This document shows positions 1-10,700 of a stretch of DNA of 64,000 bases, in pieces. The notes beneath the pieces were generated by a model. It did no database searches and was not told the DNA's origin. It saw only the letters and a list, made by a program, of their open reading frames with translations. The stretch covers positions 65,179,001 to 65,243,000 of the forward strand of contig NC_088918.1 in the NCBI RefSeq assembly GCF_963576675.1. The letters run 5' to 3'. Within the stretch, counting starts at the first letter, position 1. Each line of letters begins with the position of its first letter. A program made the translations under genes and the position numbers. Source of the DNA: Euphorbia lathyris. Lineage: Eukaryota; Streptophyta; Magnoliopsida; Malpighiales; Euphorbiaceae.

Positions 1-150
1 ATTAATGGTCTTTACTGCCGGGGCGGCCCAGCCGTTTCTAATGGCGAATCGAGGGTTCATGGAGATTCGCCTCATAGGTTCGCCCGTGGGTCTCTTGTGG
101 TAGGTCCTTGGCGAATATCCCTTTTGATCCTTGGGATAATATCACAATGT
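1..150. other. Unidentified sequence abutting the broken end of LINE1
   Basis: Homology to the LINE reverse transcriptase stops close to 150, straight after the FADD catalytic motif. The remaining bases do not continue the RT and are not recognised. They contain short inverted segments built on ggcgaat and gattcgcc. This is probably the edge of another insertion, or a deletion junction, that continues outside the window. Confidence 0.4.
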
Positions 151-152
151 TA

Positions 153-2205
153 TCACAAGTCATCCGCAAAAAAGAGGTGGCTAATACCAGGCCCCCCAGA
201 GGCAAGGTAAATAGGTTTAATACTCCCTTCAGCAATGGCATCTATAATTAGATGGTCCAATATTTCCATACAAAGGACAAAGAGATATGGAGAAATAGGG
301 TCGCCTTGACGGATGCCCCTTGTAGTGGTAAAGGAATCAGGGGCCTCACTATTAATAAGGACTTGCATAGAGCTCGAAGAGAGGCAGCTATCAATAACCT
401 TCCCCCATTTATTTGTCACCCCTGCTTTAGCTAAAGTATCAGTGATGAACCTCCAATCAAGCCTATCATAGGCCTTTTCCATATCTATCTTCAAAGCAAC
501 AAGCCCTTTCCCCCTCTTCTTGATGCGCATAGAGTGGATAACTTCCTGGGCCACAACAATATTGTCAATGATCTGGCGGACGGGAACAAAGCTCACCTGA
601 GCTGGAGAGACAATGTCCGGTAATAGGTTCTGGAGCCGATTAGCAATAATTTTGGTTATCACCTTGTACACCATGTTACATAAGCTAATGGGCCGAAATT
701 TCATAAGAGAAGTAGGGTTCGAGAGTTTGGGAATGAGGACAAGCAAAGTTTGATTGACTGCAGCTACCAACTCCAGACCTTCAAACACCCTCAAAGCAAA
801 ATTACATATGCTTGAATGCAATGAACCCCAATGCTTTTGAAAGAAAAAGGCAGGTAAGCCATCAATACCGCGAGCTTTACTTGGGGCCATATCAAACAAA
901 GCCGATTTAGTGTCAACCACGGTCACTGGCCTGAAAATATTTGCTAACTTCTCATCTGCGACATGAGGAAAGGACATCGTCGATTCCAGCAAGCCACAAT
1001 GCAAGTCAAGATCACACTCATAGAGGTTGGTGTAATACTCCATAGCATGTTGCCGAATTTAATTGATGTCGTAAATCCAATTTCCATCAGCGCCTTGAAT
1101 AGCCTCAATCTTACTCTTTTTTCTCCTAATAACAGTAGATAGATGGTAATATCTAGTGTTACGGTCTCCTTGGGACAGCCAACGATTTTTGGACTTTTAG
1201 AACCAAAGCAATTCTTCTTATCGGAGGACAGTCGTGAGCTCATTTAACAAAGATCTCTCTAATTGCACCAACTGAAGATCCCGCTGGGTAATTAAGAGTT
1301 TTTGAAGGCCCGCCAAATGAAACATAATGCATTGTTTTCTAGCAAAGATATTTCCAAAAACCTTTTTATTCCAGGCAAGGGCGTTGGTCTTGAAATTCGA
1401 AGCTACCGTAGTAGGGTGAACATTCCCTTTCCACGACCTTACCACGATGTTTTTAAAGTCCTCGTGTTCCTCCCAAGCCATAAGATACCGAAATGGTCTC
1501 CTTTCTTTACATGCCCCTAAACCCTTAACTTTCAGCAAGATGAGAGCATGATCTGAGTGTCGAAAAGGAAGATTAAGAACCGTAGCTTCTGGGAAAGCTA
1601 GCCTGCACTCAGAATTCCCATACACCTTATCGAGACGAACAGATATGAGCTGTCTCCTCCAGGTAAACCTAGTCCCCAAAAAACCAAAATCAAGTAGGCC
1701 ACAAGCATCCATCTGCGCTTTGTGATTGATAGCCCGAAACACGTACAAAGAGCTACCTCCCCTTTGATCCTCCAAATCACTGATGTCATTAAAGTCTCCC
1801 AAAAGAAGCCAAGGCTCGGTGATCGATTGACTGATATGGGTCAAGTTGCTCCATAATAAGTTTCTGTCAGTTAGGCAGGGAGAAGCATAAACAACTGAAA
1901 GGATACATATTAGCTGCCCACTCTGCCTAACCTCGCAATGGATGAATTGGTGATGGATCTCAAGGATCTGGATATCAAGAGTAGTCGCTTTCTAGAAGAG
2001 CCATATACCCCCAGCGCGCCCCTGAGCCTCTGATCGGACACAATTCCAACCCCTGAACTTTTTAACAACTTTATCTGCTATATTACAACTGCATTTGGTT
2101 TCCATAACAGCAAAAAGAGAAGGCTTGTAGAGCCTTAGCATATCCTTTAGGTGGAGGCGAGTATTTCTGTTCGCCACACCATGCACATTCCAAAAAAAAA
2201 TCCAT
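153..2205 (-). pseudogene. LINE1 ORF2 (endonuclease and reverse transcriptase), broken and truncated
   Basis: The start is taken as the ATG at 2205 because LINE2 begins the same way (MDFF, then WNV). Here a run of nine T shifts the frame straight after the start. All later segments (2186-1992, 1844-1218, 1043-153) share one frame. The apurinic-type endonuclease shows LLGDFNDIS, RLDKVYGN and RHSDHALIL. The RT shows ALKIDMEKAYDRLDW, GIRQGDPISPYLF and FFADD. In-frame stops are at 1992-1994 (Trp in the family), 1218-1220 and 1197-1199 (both Gln in LINE2) and 1059-1061. The frame is lost after FADD at about 153. The element cannot be autonomous. Confidence 0.9.
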
Positions 2206-2324
2206 AAAAGAGAAAGAAAGAGAGGTAACGGGGAACCTGGTTAGGAAGATTGTTTGGCCTTGGGGCCAGACTTGACTGAGTTGTCATGGTTGAGATGATT
2301 TTGTATTTTTTTGTCAAAGATTTT

Positions 2325-3994
2325 CTATCGATCTTTCACCAAATTCCCCTTTGGACTGGAACTAGTAGCTTTGTTCGACTCATCACTGCTTGTCTGTCTA
2401 GTTTGCTGTTTTAGAGGGGGATCCAACTTAATCGCATTAGCTTGAGGATCGTTGTCGCCTGCTTTTGGCTCCCCTTGGACCGCCATTTCCTTGGTAGTGT
2501 TGGCATGAGAAACAGTGGTAGCATTGGAGATCTCTCCCGGTTCACCATTTCCACTACTATCGGTGGCCATCGCATCAATATCCTTGGTCTCCATTTCGAT
2601 CTCCTCGTCAGCTTCATCGAGAATTTCAAAATGGAAGCCACTACTTTCCTTCACACTCTGCTCTTTATTAACTCCCCCATTCGCTTTAGGGTCCATGATT
2701 CCACCCCACTTTGGCAACATGGTTTGGGCTATGTTCATCATTTTTTGAATATCAGCTTGGTCCGCGGCTTTATTGTCTGGCTTAGATGTTGCCTTAGGGC
2801 GATGAAGGGTGGGTTTCTTTGCAGTCATCTAGGGGCCGTAATCATTCTCCATTACATCCCTAAAAATGTTGTCAATATCGGAGTTAAACTCAGTGTGTTT
2901 CGTCATGGACTCTTGCTGATTCGCCTTAGCACTAGGACACTTATCAGAGAGGTGGCCATGCAATCCGCACTCAAAGTAAATGGTATGAAAGCCTTCGTAC
3001 TCAATACGTTGGACCCTGTTTCTGAGCTTGTACTTCGAGAGAAGCGGTCTATTCAAATCCACTTCAATACATGCCCAAGCAAACTTGCCCCTTTCCACTG
3101 TTACTGACTTGCTATCAATAAACTTGACTTCCCCCACCATTTCTGCAAGTTTTGTAAGGAACAGGTAATTATAGTATTCAATTGGTAAGCCAGGAAAGCG
3201 AACCCAAGTAAGAATGCCGTTCACGTTGGCATCGTAGGGATCAGAGTCCGGTTTCCATGGCTGGACCGACAGGACATGGTCTGCAACCAGATAGGGACCT
3301 CCCCGGATTGCATTCCAATAATCATTCTCATTGGAGAACTTTGCCACATAAAAATCATTTTCGAGATCAATTAAGTTAACTGTACCTTCTTTAACCCAAA
3401 AAGACATAATTTTTTGATTAAGAAATATGAACCCCACCTTCTTCCCCAGGACCTTGATTATCAAAGCTTCACACCATGGCTGCCACATAGTCTTCTTTTC
3501 TGCTGCTGATAATCGAACGGAAGGGCAGCGGGGGTCTTCATCCTCTGCTTCAACTTCCAATGTGAGAGTAGAATCGGTTGTGCTATAATCCGCTTTAACC
3601 GTAGCAACTCTTCTCCTCTATTCCCTTGACGACTTATGCCATCTTCTGCCTCACCATCAGACTCTGGTTCATATGGGAAGGATTCAGGAAAAAAGCTCTG
3701 TTCCTGGATAGGCTCCATCTCAGCATCTTTATTCTCTCTTTGCCTTAGGAGGGAGCCTTTGTAACTTCTGAAACTATGTTTTCTTTTCTCCGGAGAAAGC
3801 ACCTTTTTCGGCGGGTTGGACATCTCAGGGTCTCCATTCACGCCTTTAGTTTTTTTCTTGCTTTGCTGTTGAGTAGAGGAGCTGTCCGGCGGCACCAGGG
3901 GCGGTGTAGTACCGGCAAGGGTATCCATCAGGACCGGCACACGACACCAGCAAGGGCGGCGCTGGCCGGAGACCGCTGGAGAAGACGAGGGCAT
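2325..3994 (-). pseudogene. LINE1 ORF1 (gag-like RNA-binding protein), broken
   Basis: ORF1 proteins of plant L1 elements bind element RNA in the ribonucleoprotein particle. From 3994 the frame encodes a charged N-terminal region. A frameshift near 3590 moves the signal into the frame ending at 2829, which holds the DUF4283-like core, including TWVRFPGLPIEYYN, followed by a zinc knuckle. The first knuckle cysteine is tyrosine here (IYFECGLHGHLSDKC; LINE2 has ICYEC), so the CCHC motif is damaged. A TAG at 2829-2831 follows YGP, where family members have YGPWM, so a Trp codon has become a stop. The frame then continues in register from 2828 to 2325 as a Ser/Lys/Glu-rich tail. Confidence 0.85.
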
Positions 3995-4005
3995 GGGCGG
4001 CGTTG

Positions 4006-4144
4006 TTTATATATTTTAAAATGATCTTATATTATTATTTATATTATATATAAATTTCATTAAATATAATTACTGTTGAACTTTTACTTTTTTATATATA
4101 TTTTAAAATGATCATAAATTATTATTTATATTATATATAAATTT
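4006..4144. repeat. AT-rich direct repeat of about 53 bp at the LINE1 5' junction
   Basis: Bases 4006-4057 recur at 4091-4144 with few changes (core tatattttaaaatgatc, then attattatttatattatatataaa). The offset is 85 bp. It may be pre-existing satellite-like sequence into which LINE1 inserted, or a local tandem duplication. Nothing coding is seen. Confidence 0.7.
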
Positions 4145-4773
4145 AATAAAATGAAATAATTGTAAAAAGGTAAAAGAAAAAAGTACGATATGCATTTCAT
4201 AAAAAAAACACCCTTCTAGGAGTGACAACGAAGCGTGAATTCTTCGAAAATTGCGGAGATTCAAATTGATGAGTTCGAATTATTTGCGATCTGAGATAGA
4301 GGCATGGAAAAATTTACTCACAACGGCTAAATTTAGATGGGGTTGAAACTTATTATCCGAACTATGGGAATCCCTGCCCTCTCTCCCAACAAAAACCCAT
4401 GAAAATCCCCGAATAATCCCACGTGGTTTAAAAAGTTGACAAACAAGTATTTTGAAGTTGATTTCTTTAATAAAGACGTTCCAAACTGACTAACAATGTT
4501 AAAAAATATGACATGTCATGACATACAAAATCAAAGGGTTAAAGATATATTTTTATAATTTCATTTGTTTTATATTTTATTATTTGTTTTATTTTTAAAA
4601 TCCTACCATTTACTCGATCTCTATTTACATCTCACTATCTTCTCATCTCTCTTTTCTACTGAATACCCTCTCCTCTTTCTCTCCCGTATCTCCTCCAATA
4701 ACAACTTATTCATGACTTTCAATTCGAGAGGTTTGAGTCACTTTAGAAATTTTGAATAGTCAAATTTCTAATA
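4145..4773. other. AT-rich spacer, no gene seen
   Basis: No coding pattern or RNA gene is seen. A short segment around 4360-4420 is richer in C and resembles the gggaatccc sequence of hAT-derived MITEs, but no paired end was found. Confidence 0.5.
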
Positions 4774-5095
4774 GTGGTGTTTGGTTAATAGATGTTCGAA
4801 AGAACTCATTGAATCTAAAAAGCTAATTTTGAAAATACTAGTTTTAAAAGCTTTTTCAATTACTTTATTGTTCCATCTCTTTTTGAATGACATTTTTACA
4901 CCTAATTACTACCATTTAATCCAAAATAAAGACTTTACTATATTCTTATTTTTTTATTTTCTACAAGCAACTATTAACAATCAGCTAAGTTTTATAACAT
5001 AGTTTACACAATCAGTTAACAAAAAAGATAATCAATTAATGTAATCAATTAACAACTAGTTAATATCTATTTGCCAAACATGATCAAAATATTTT
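4774..5095. mobile_element. MITE with imperfect terminal inverted repeats
   Basis: The left end reads tggtgtttggttaatagat. The right end, reverse-complemented, reads tcatgtttggcaaatagat, giving about 19-bp imperfect inverted repeats around a 320-bp AT-rich, non-coding body. The gtttggt end resembles common hAT-type MITEs of plants. No confident TSD was found, so the superfamily is an inference. Confidence 0.55.
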
Positions 5096-5387
5096 ATGAT
5101 TCTTATCTCAACTTGGCAGCCATGAAGAAATTGTTAAGGGAGAAGATGGATGAGAGAAAGAGGAGAGATTGAAAATGGAGTGATTAATATTTGAATAAAA
5201 GATCAAATTGGTGTTTAAAATTGGTATGAGGAGTTAATTTGGCCCAAATCAATATTTGGGTATCGAATTAGTTCAAATTTTGGTCATTTTTTACAAATCG
5301 ACTCAAAGATTAAATAAGACTTGAAAGTATAATTCATTTTTGTACCTGCAAATTACTTCTACACTTAAAGCTATTACTTTGAATATT
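5096..5387. other. Spacer holding the outer left arm of a split fold-back repeat
   Basis: There is no coding sequence. Bases from about 5209 to 5285 (around ggcccaaatcaat) are an inverted match to about 14945-15017 on the far side of LINE2 and the Mutator-like element. Confidence 0.6.
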
Positions 5388-5404
5388 ACAATACACTTTT
5401 ATAT
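5388..5404 (+). repeat. LINE2 target-site duplication, 5' copy
   Basis: The 17 bp acaatacacttttatat is repeated exactly at 11909-11925, immediately after the LINE2 poly(A). This fixes the 5' boundary of the element and shows insertion by target-primed reverse transcription. Confidence 0.95.
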
Positions 5405-5420
5405 GATAATCAGCAATCCA

Positions 5421-5545
5421 TCTTGCATCTCCTAGTCCTCACCATCAATCGATCTTGCATCTCCTCATCAGTCCTCGTCATAATTCGATCTTGCATCTCC
5501 GCACTGTCTCGAGCATCAGTCCGGACAATCCTCTCTTGCATCTCG
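5421..5545 (+). repeat. Four imperfect 5' UTR repeats in LINE2
   Basis: The motif tcttgcatctc, usually preceded by cga or cca, starts at 5421, 5453, 5489 and 5534, with spacings of 32, 36 and 45 bp, all between the TSD and the ORF1 start. Tandem 5' UTR units are often internal promoter monomers in L1 elements. That role is an inference here. Confidence 0.65.
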
Positions 5546-5657
5546 ATCGATCACTGCTACCTATCAACCATCAGTCGATTTTTGCTTTCTTTTATCTCTG
5601 TATATTGGAGAAGAAGTTTTCTCTAAAAAACACAACTGTTCATTTATCCAATAAGCG

Positions 5658-7756
5658 ATGGCGAAAACGACGAAGGAGCGGGATAGAGCGATGGCGAAAA
5701 CGACGGCAGGGCTGGGCGACGCAGGCGGCCATTCGTCGCAGGGAAGGACGGATCGAGCGGCTGGGATGGCTAGGGCGTCGGATCTTGCGCCGGAAGGAGA
5801 AGGGGATGAGGGATTGGGCGGGTCTCCTAGGAGGAGGCGAGGGAGCGGGGAGCGGCTGAGAGATCGGTCCAGGGAGAGGGGGCGGCCGGTGCACCAGGGG
5901 GGTGAGGGGCCGGATCCGGCAGGTGGGATCAGCGGCGATGGAGATAGGGAGTCCACAGGGATTGGGGAAGATCCTGTGCGAGAGGGGCTGTTTGGTGATG
6001 ATCCGCCGGGGTTGCGGAAACCAGCCCAGGCAGCGCAGGCCGAGCTAGCCTTACAGGCTACGCAGACCGTGCAAGACACACCAGCGATGCAGATCGCGCA
6101 GGCCGCGCAAGCCATACGGGCCTCGCAGGACGCACAAGCCACATTCGCTACGCAGGCCGCGCAAGCCGCGCAAGACGTGCATGCCGTGCAGGCCGCGCAG
6201 GCCGCGGGAAGGCCGGCTTCGGGCCCTGCTTCCAGGAATTTGGGCATTCTGAGCCCGTATGATGGTGCGAATGAGGGATTTGTTGCCACAGGGATACCGG
6301 CAGTAACAATGGAAGGCCAAGTAAGGGATCGGGCTATGGCCCCTAGCCCTAGTGCTATCCCGGGTCCGAAGCAAATTACGGATACAATTGATAATCGTGT
6401 TTTTAAGAATGACTGGGGGAATTCTTCCTGGAGAGATAAGGTGTTGGGGGTGGTTGAGGAGGAACCCATGATGGAGGAGGACACTATCGAGGATGAGTCT
6501 GAGGATTTCTTTTCCGACTCCGATATTGAGGATGGAGAGCCAGAGGACCCGCTGTGTCCTAAGATCTGTCTTTCCTCTGAAGACAAGCGTGTCGTGAGAT
6601 CCAAGTGGAAATTGGCTTTAATTGTCACTGTTCTTGGGAAAAGGATTAGCTTCAATTACTTTGCCCAGAGGATCCAGGCACAATGGGCGAAGAAAGGAAA
6701 GGTTACCATTACAGACCTTGAAAATGACTATTATGTCATTAAATTTACAAGGGCTGAAGATTTCAATGCTGTTGTTAATAGTGGACCTTATATTATCTCC
6801 AATCATGTTTTGGCGCTGAGACCATGGGTCCCAAATTTCAATCCTCATGATTGCTCTGTAAACAGGATCCTTACTTGGGTTAGATTCCCAGGTCTACCTA
6901 TTGAATACTACAGTGAAAGATTCTTGAATAAGATTGGTGGCCTTATTGGGAAAGTTCACCATGTTGATAAGACTACCGTTGGGGTAGTGAGGGGCAAGTT
7001 TGCCAGGGTTTGTATTGACATCGATCTCGCTAAGCCTCTTCTGTCCAAATTCCGTGTTCAGAATAAGGTCTTTCATATTGAATATGAAGGTATACACAAT
7101 ATCTGCTATGAGTGTGGCATGTTTGGCCATACCTATGATGGATGTCCTAAAAAGAGGAAGGTGGTGGAGGAGATGGTGGCACCTATCATAGGTAGAGCTG
7201 AGGAGAGTCAAGGTGAAGGAAGCCATGAGCTAATGCTGCTAGGAGTCATTCTCCAGATATCAGTAAAGAGATGACCTCTCTCCATATTGCTCCTGAGATC
7301 AAGGTTAGACCCCCTGACATCAAGAGGGGTGGTGATGCTGGTGTGGACTCAGCATCCGGTTCGGGGTCAAGGTTCGGTGTCTTGTCTATTGAGGAGGGAC
7401 AGGATTCGGATCCTTCTAATGCGCATATGGAGTTAAGCATTCCAGACCTTGAATCGGCCGAGCCAGCCTCCATCCTAGGTGAATCTATTAATCCTCTTTT
7501 TGTCTCTAAAGCTGATGCCAAAGGGAGTTCCCAGACCTTTCTCTCAACAGGAAAAGTGTTGAATAATGAGGTTAGTAATATGAATCCTCTTGTTGATGTT
7601 CCAATTGGAAAATCTATGGGAGTTAATAAGTTGAATATGAAGAAACCCAAAGGTAACCCTAAAAAGAACCATAGTGTATTGGATTCTTGGGATAAAAGGG
7701 GGCCTTCTGGCACCTCTTCTAGGCTCTCCGGAGCCCTGAATAAATACCTGATCTAG
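5658..7756 (+). pseudogene. LINE2 ORF1 (gag-like RNA-binding protein), one frameshift
   Basis: The first frame runs 538 codons from the ATG at 5658 to 7274. Family-like sequence then resumes in another frame (about 7225-7756), so one indel near 7225-7250 splits an ORF1 of about 695 codons. Residues 1-100 are basic and Gly-rich. Residues about 115-185 are an Ala/Gln repeat of AQAAQ units encoded by gcgcaggcc-like DNA. Residues about 296-480 form the DUF4283-like RNA-binding domain (contains TWVRFPGLPIEYYS). A complete CCHC knuckle follows (CYECGMFGHTYDGC, residues about 483-496). The tail is Ser/Pro-rich. ORF2 starts 34 bp after its stop. The alanine-rich tract is unusual for the family. Confidence 0.9.
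6020..6205 (+). repeat. Ala/Gln-coding minisatellite inside LINE2 ORF1
   Basis: Degenerate 9-12 bp units of the type gcgcaggcc and gcgcaagcc are reiterated about 15 times and stay in frame, giving alternating AQA and QAA residues. The tract is GC-rich compared with the rest of the element and probably grew by replication slippage. Any effect on ORF1 self-association is speculation. Confidence 0.75.
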
Positions 7757-7789
7757 GGTATGGGCTTGTGTCAGTAGTCTTCCTTTCTG

Positions 7790-10700
7790 ATGGACTTTTT
7801 TGTTTGGAATGTTAGAGGTGCGGCGAGCAAGGCAACCCGTATCCATGTTAATGATCTTATTAAGCAATTTAATCCTTCTTGTTTTGCTCTTCTGGAGACC
7901 AAGGTTAGTGGTTCCAAAGCAGATGAAGTGGTTAGAAAGTTTAAGAATTGGAGTTGTGTCAGATCGGAGGCTACTGGTCGGGCAGGGGGGATTTGGCTCT
8001 TTTAGAAGCCAGGTCAAGTTAATATTGACATTATTAGTATGGACAGTCAATTCATCCATAGTAAGGTGTGTTACCCTAGTAATAAACCCTTCTTTGTCAC
8101 CTTTGTTTATGCCGATCCTATTTTGACTAACCGGAGAAGGCTGTGGGAGATCCTGTACTCTATTAGTACTAGCATGGTGGATGCTTGGTTGGTGGCTGGG
8201 GACTTTAATGACATTGCCCTTATGAGTGATCAGAGAGGAGGGGGTAATCATTATGTGAACCGGTGCCTTAATCACAAGCAGAGTATGGATTTATGCGGGC
8301 TGTCGGACCTGGGAGCCGCTGGTCACAAGTTTACCTGGAAAAGGAATAGTGTGTTTGTTCGATTAGACAAAGTTTACGCTAATGTTGCTGCAATTTATAG
8401 ATTTCCCGAGGTCAATGTGCTTAATCTCCCTTTCCGTCATTATGACCATTGCCCTATCCTCATTAAGCTGGCTAAATGTAATCGGCTTAAAGGGAATAGA
8501 CCTTTTAGGTATCTTGTTGCTTGGGACTCACATCCTGAGTTTAAGAATTTTGTTAAAAACAATTGGCAACCTCACTCTGATGTTCTCCTTGCCGCTGAGG
8601 GGTTCAGGAGGAATGTGGTGGGATGGAATAAAAACATCTTTGGCCACATTATCAGAAGGAAAAACAAACTTTTAAGAAGGATGGAAGGCATTCAACGTTG
8701 TTTGGAGATCCGCTTCGACCATAGTCTGAATTGTCATTTTAGATCTCTCCAAAACGAGTTGGAAGCAGTGCTTAGACAGGAAGAGCTTCTTTGGTTCCAG
8801 AAATCTAGGAAGGCTTGGATTAAAGACGGGGACCGGAACACCAGGTTTTTCCACCTTTCAACGATTATTAGGAGACAGAGGAATATGATCGATGCTATCA
8901 AAGACTCCAATGGTGATTGGGCCTTTGAGGAGGAAGATATTCGATGCCTTGCCCTTGATTTCTATAAAGACCTTTTTAAAGAGGAAGCGGTGGACTTGAA
9001 TAGTTCCCACTGTGGGATCTCCTTTCCTAGGTTGGGGGAGGATGCTATTAAGGAAGCTTTCCATCCTATTGACCAGAAAGAAATTGATCTGGCTTTCTCC
9101 AGTATCGGAGCTACTAAGGCTCTAGGGATCGATGGTATTCCTGCTAGTTTCTACCATAAACACTGGGATACTGTGAAGGAGGGCATTTACAGTTTTGTTT
9201 TAGGTGTTTTTGGTGGTTCCAACGATATTAGGCTGGTTAATAAAACCCTCCTGGTTCTGATCCCAAAAGTTGATAAGCCTTCCTCCTTTCTTCAGATGAG
9301 GCCAATCAGTCTTTGCAATGTGTTATATAAAGCTATCACTAAGATTGTGGCTAATAGAATCCGGCGGATCCTTCCGGAGATTATAAGCCAGAATCAAGGG
9401 AGTTTTGTTCCTGGCAGGCAAATGATGGATAATGTTGTTATTGCCCAGGAGGTGGTCCATTCCATGAAGATGAAGAAAGGTAGGAAAAGGATCGTGGCTC
9501 TCAAACTGGATCTGGAGAAAGCTTATGATCGATTAAACTGGAGCTTTCTTCTGGATAGTTTGATGAAAGGTGGTATCCCGGAGAGCTGAAGGAAATTGAT
9601 TGAGGATTGCATTCCCTCCCCCGTTTTCCAGGTTATGATCAATGGAGATATGTCTGATGAGTTCTCTCCCTCCAGGGGAATTCGTCAAGGAGATCCTATG
9701 AGCCCCTTCCTTTTTGTTATTGCTATGGAAAGATTGTCGCACCTGATCCAAGAGGCTGTGAGCAAGGGGATTCTCCACCCTGTATCCATCAACAAACATT
9801 GCCCTCCTATTACCCATTTTTTCTTCGCTGATGATGTGATGCTCTTCGTGGAAGGGAATGAGGAGCAAATTAGTGTGGTGATGGATATCCTTAATTGCTT
9901 CTGTGCTGCTTCTGGCCAGAAGATTAATATCCAAAAATCTCGGATGCTTTGCTCTAAGAACATGGACAAAGGCATGTGCAGAAGGCTGAGTGATCTTTCC
10001 GGCATTCCCCTGACTCACTCTTTGGGGAAGTATCTTGGGGTCCCTCTTCACAGCGACAGAGTCTCCAAAGCCTCTTTTAAAGATTCTTTGGACAAAACTA
10101 ACGGTTTGTGTGCTAGTTGGAAAGCTAATTCTCTTTCCCTAGCAGGCCGTCTTACTTTAATCCAGTCTGTCAATTGCGCGGCTCCTAACCATATCATGCA
10201 AGCATGTAGACTCCCTGAGCCGGTCCTCAACGAGCTTGACAAGATTAACCGGCGTTTCCTTTGGGGTGAGTCTAGAGAAGGGAAAAAGATTCACCTGGTC
10301 CCTTAGAAGGAGGTCTGCCAGCCGAAAAGCAGGGGGAGTCTTGGCATCAGACAAGCTAAGGACAAGAACAAAGTCCTTTTAATGAAGCTACTCTAGAGAA
10401 TGTGGCAATGCCCATCCTCTCTTTGGGTTCGTCTTCTCTGTGGCAAGTATCGGAAAGATAAAATCTTTGGTGGCCCTAAGGAGAGAGTTGTCAGTTGTTC
10501 CTTCCTCTGGAAAGGGCTTAGCGCTGTGTTTGCTGAGTTCTGCTCGGGGGTTGGCCTGGAGGTGGGTAATGGTAAGTCCATCAGTTTCTTATAGAAGTGT
10601 GTAGCTCCCCCCCGCCTAGTAACATCCGTAACTGGAAAGTTACCGATGTGGTGGACTCGGAGGGAGACTGGATCTGGTCAAAGTTTGATACCTTCTTTAG

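Larger units (their letters stand above)
150..4005 (-). mobile_element. LINE1: L1-type non-LTR retrotransposon, 3' part missing, dead
   Basis: On the minus strand the order is ORF1 (DUF4283-like RNA-binding domain and zinc knuckle), a short spacer, then ORF2 (endonuclease and reverse transcriptase up to FADD). The thumb, zf-RVT, RNase H domain, 3' UTR and poly(A) are absent. This is unusual, because target-primed integration normally truncates the 5' end, so the 3' loss must come from a later deletion or insertion near 150. The 5' end is at about 4005, where GC-rich coding sequence gives way to AT-rich direct repeats. No target-site duplication can be assigned with one end missing. Confidence 0.9.

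Noticed and set aside
5564..6655. 363-codon minus-strand ORF rich in Cys and Ala
   Set aside because: It is the antisense of the LINE2 ORF1 Ala/Gln minisatellite, where GC-rich repeats lack stops.
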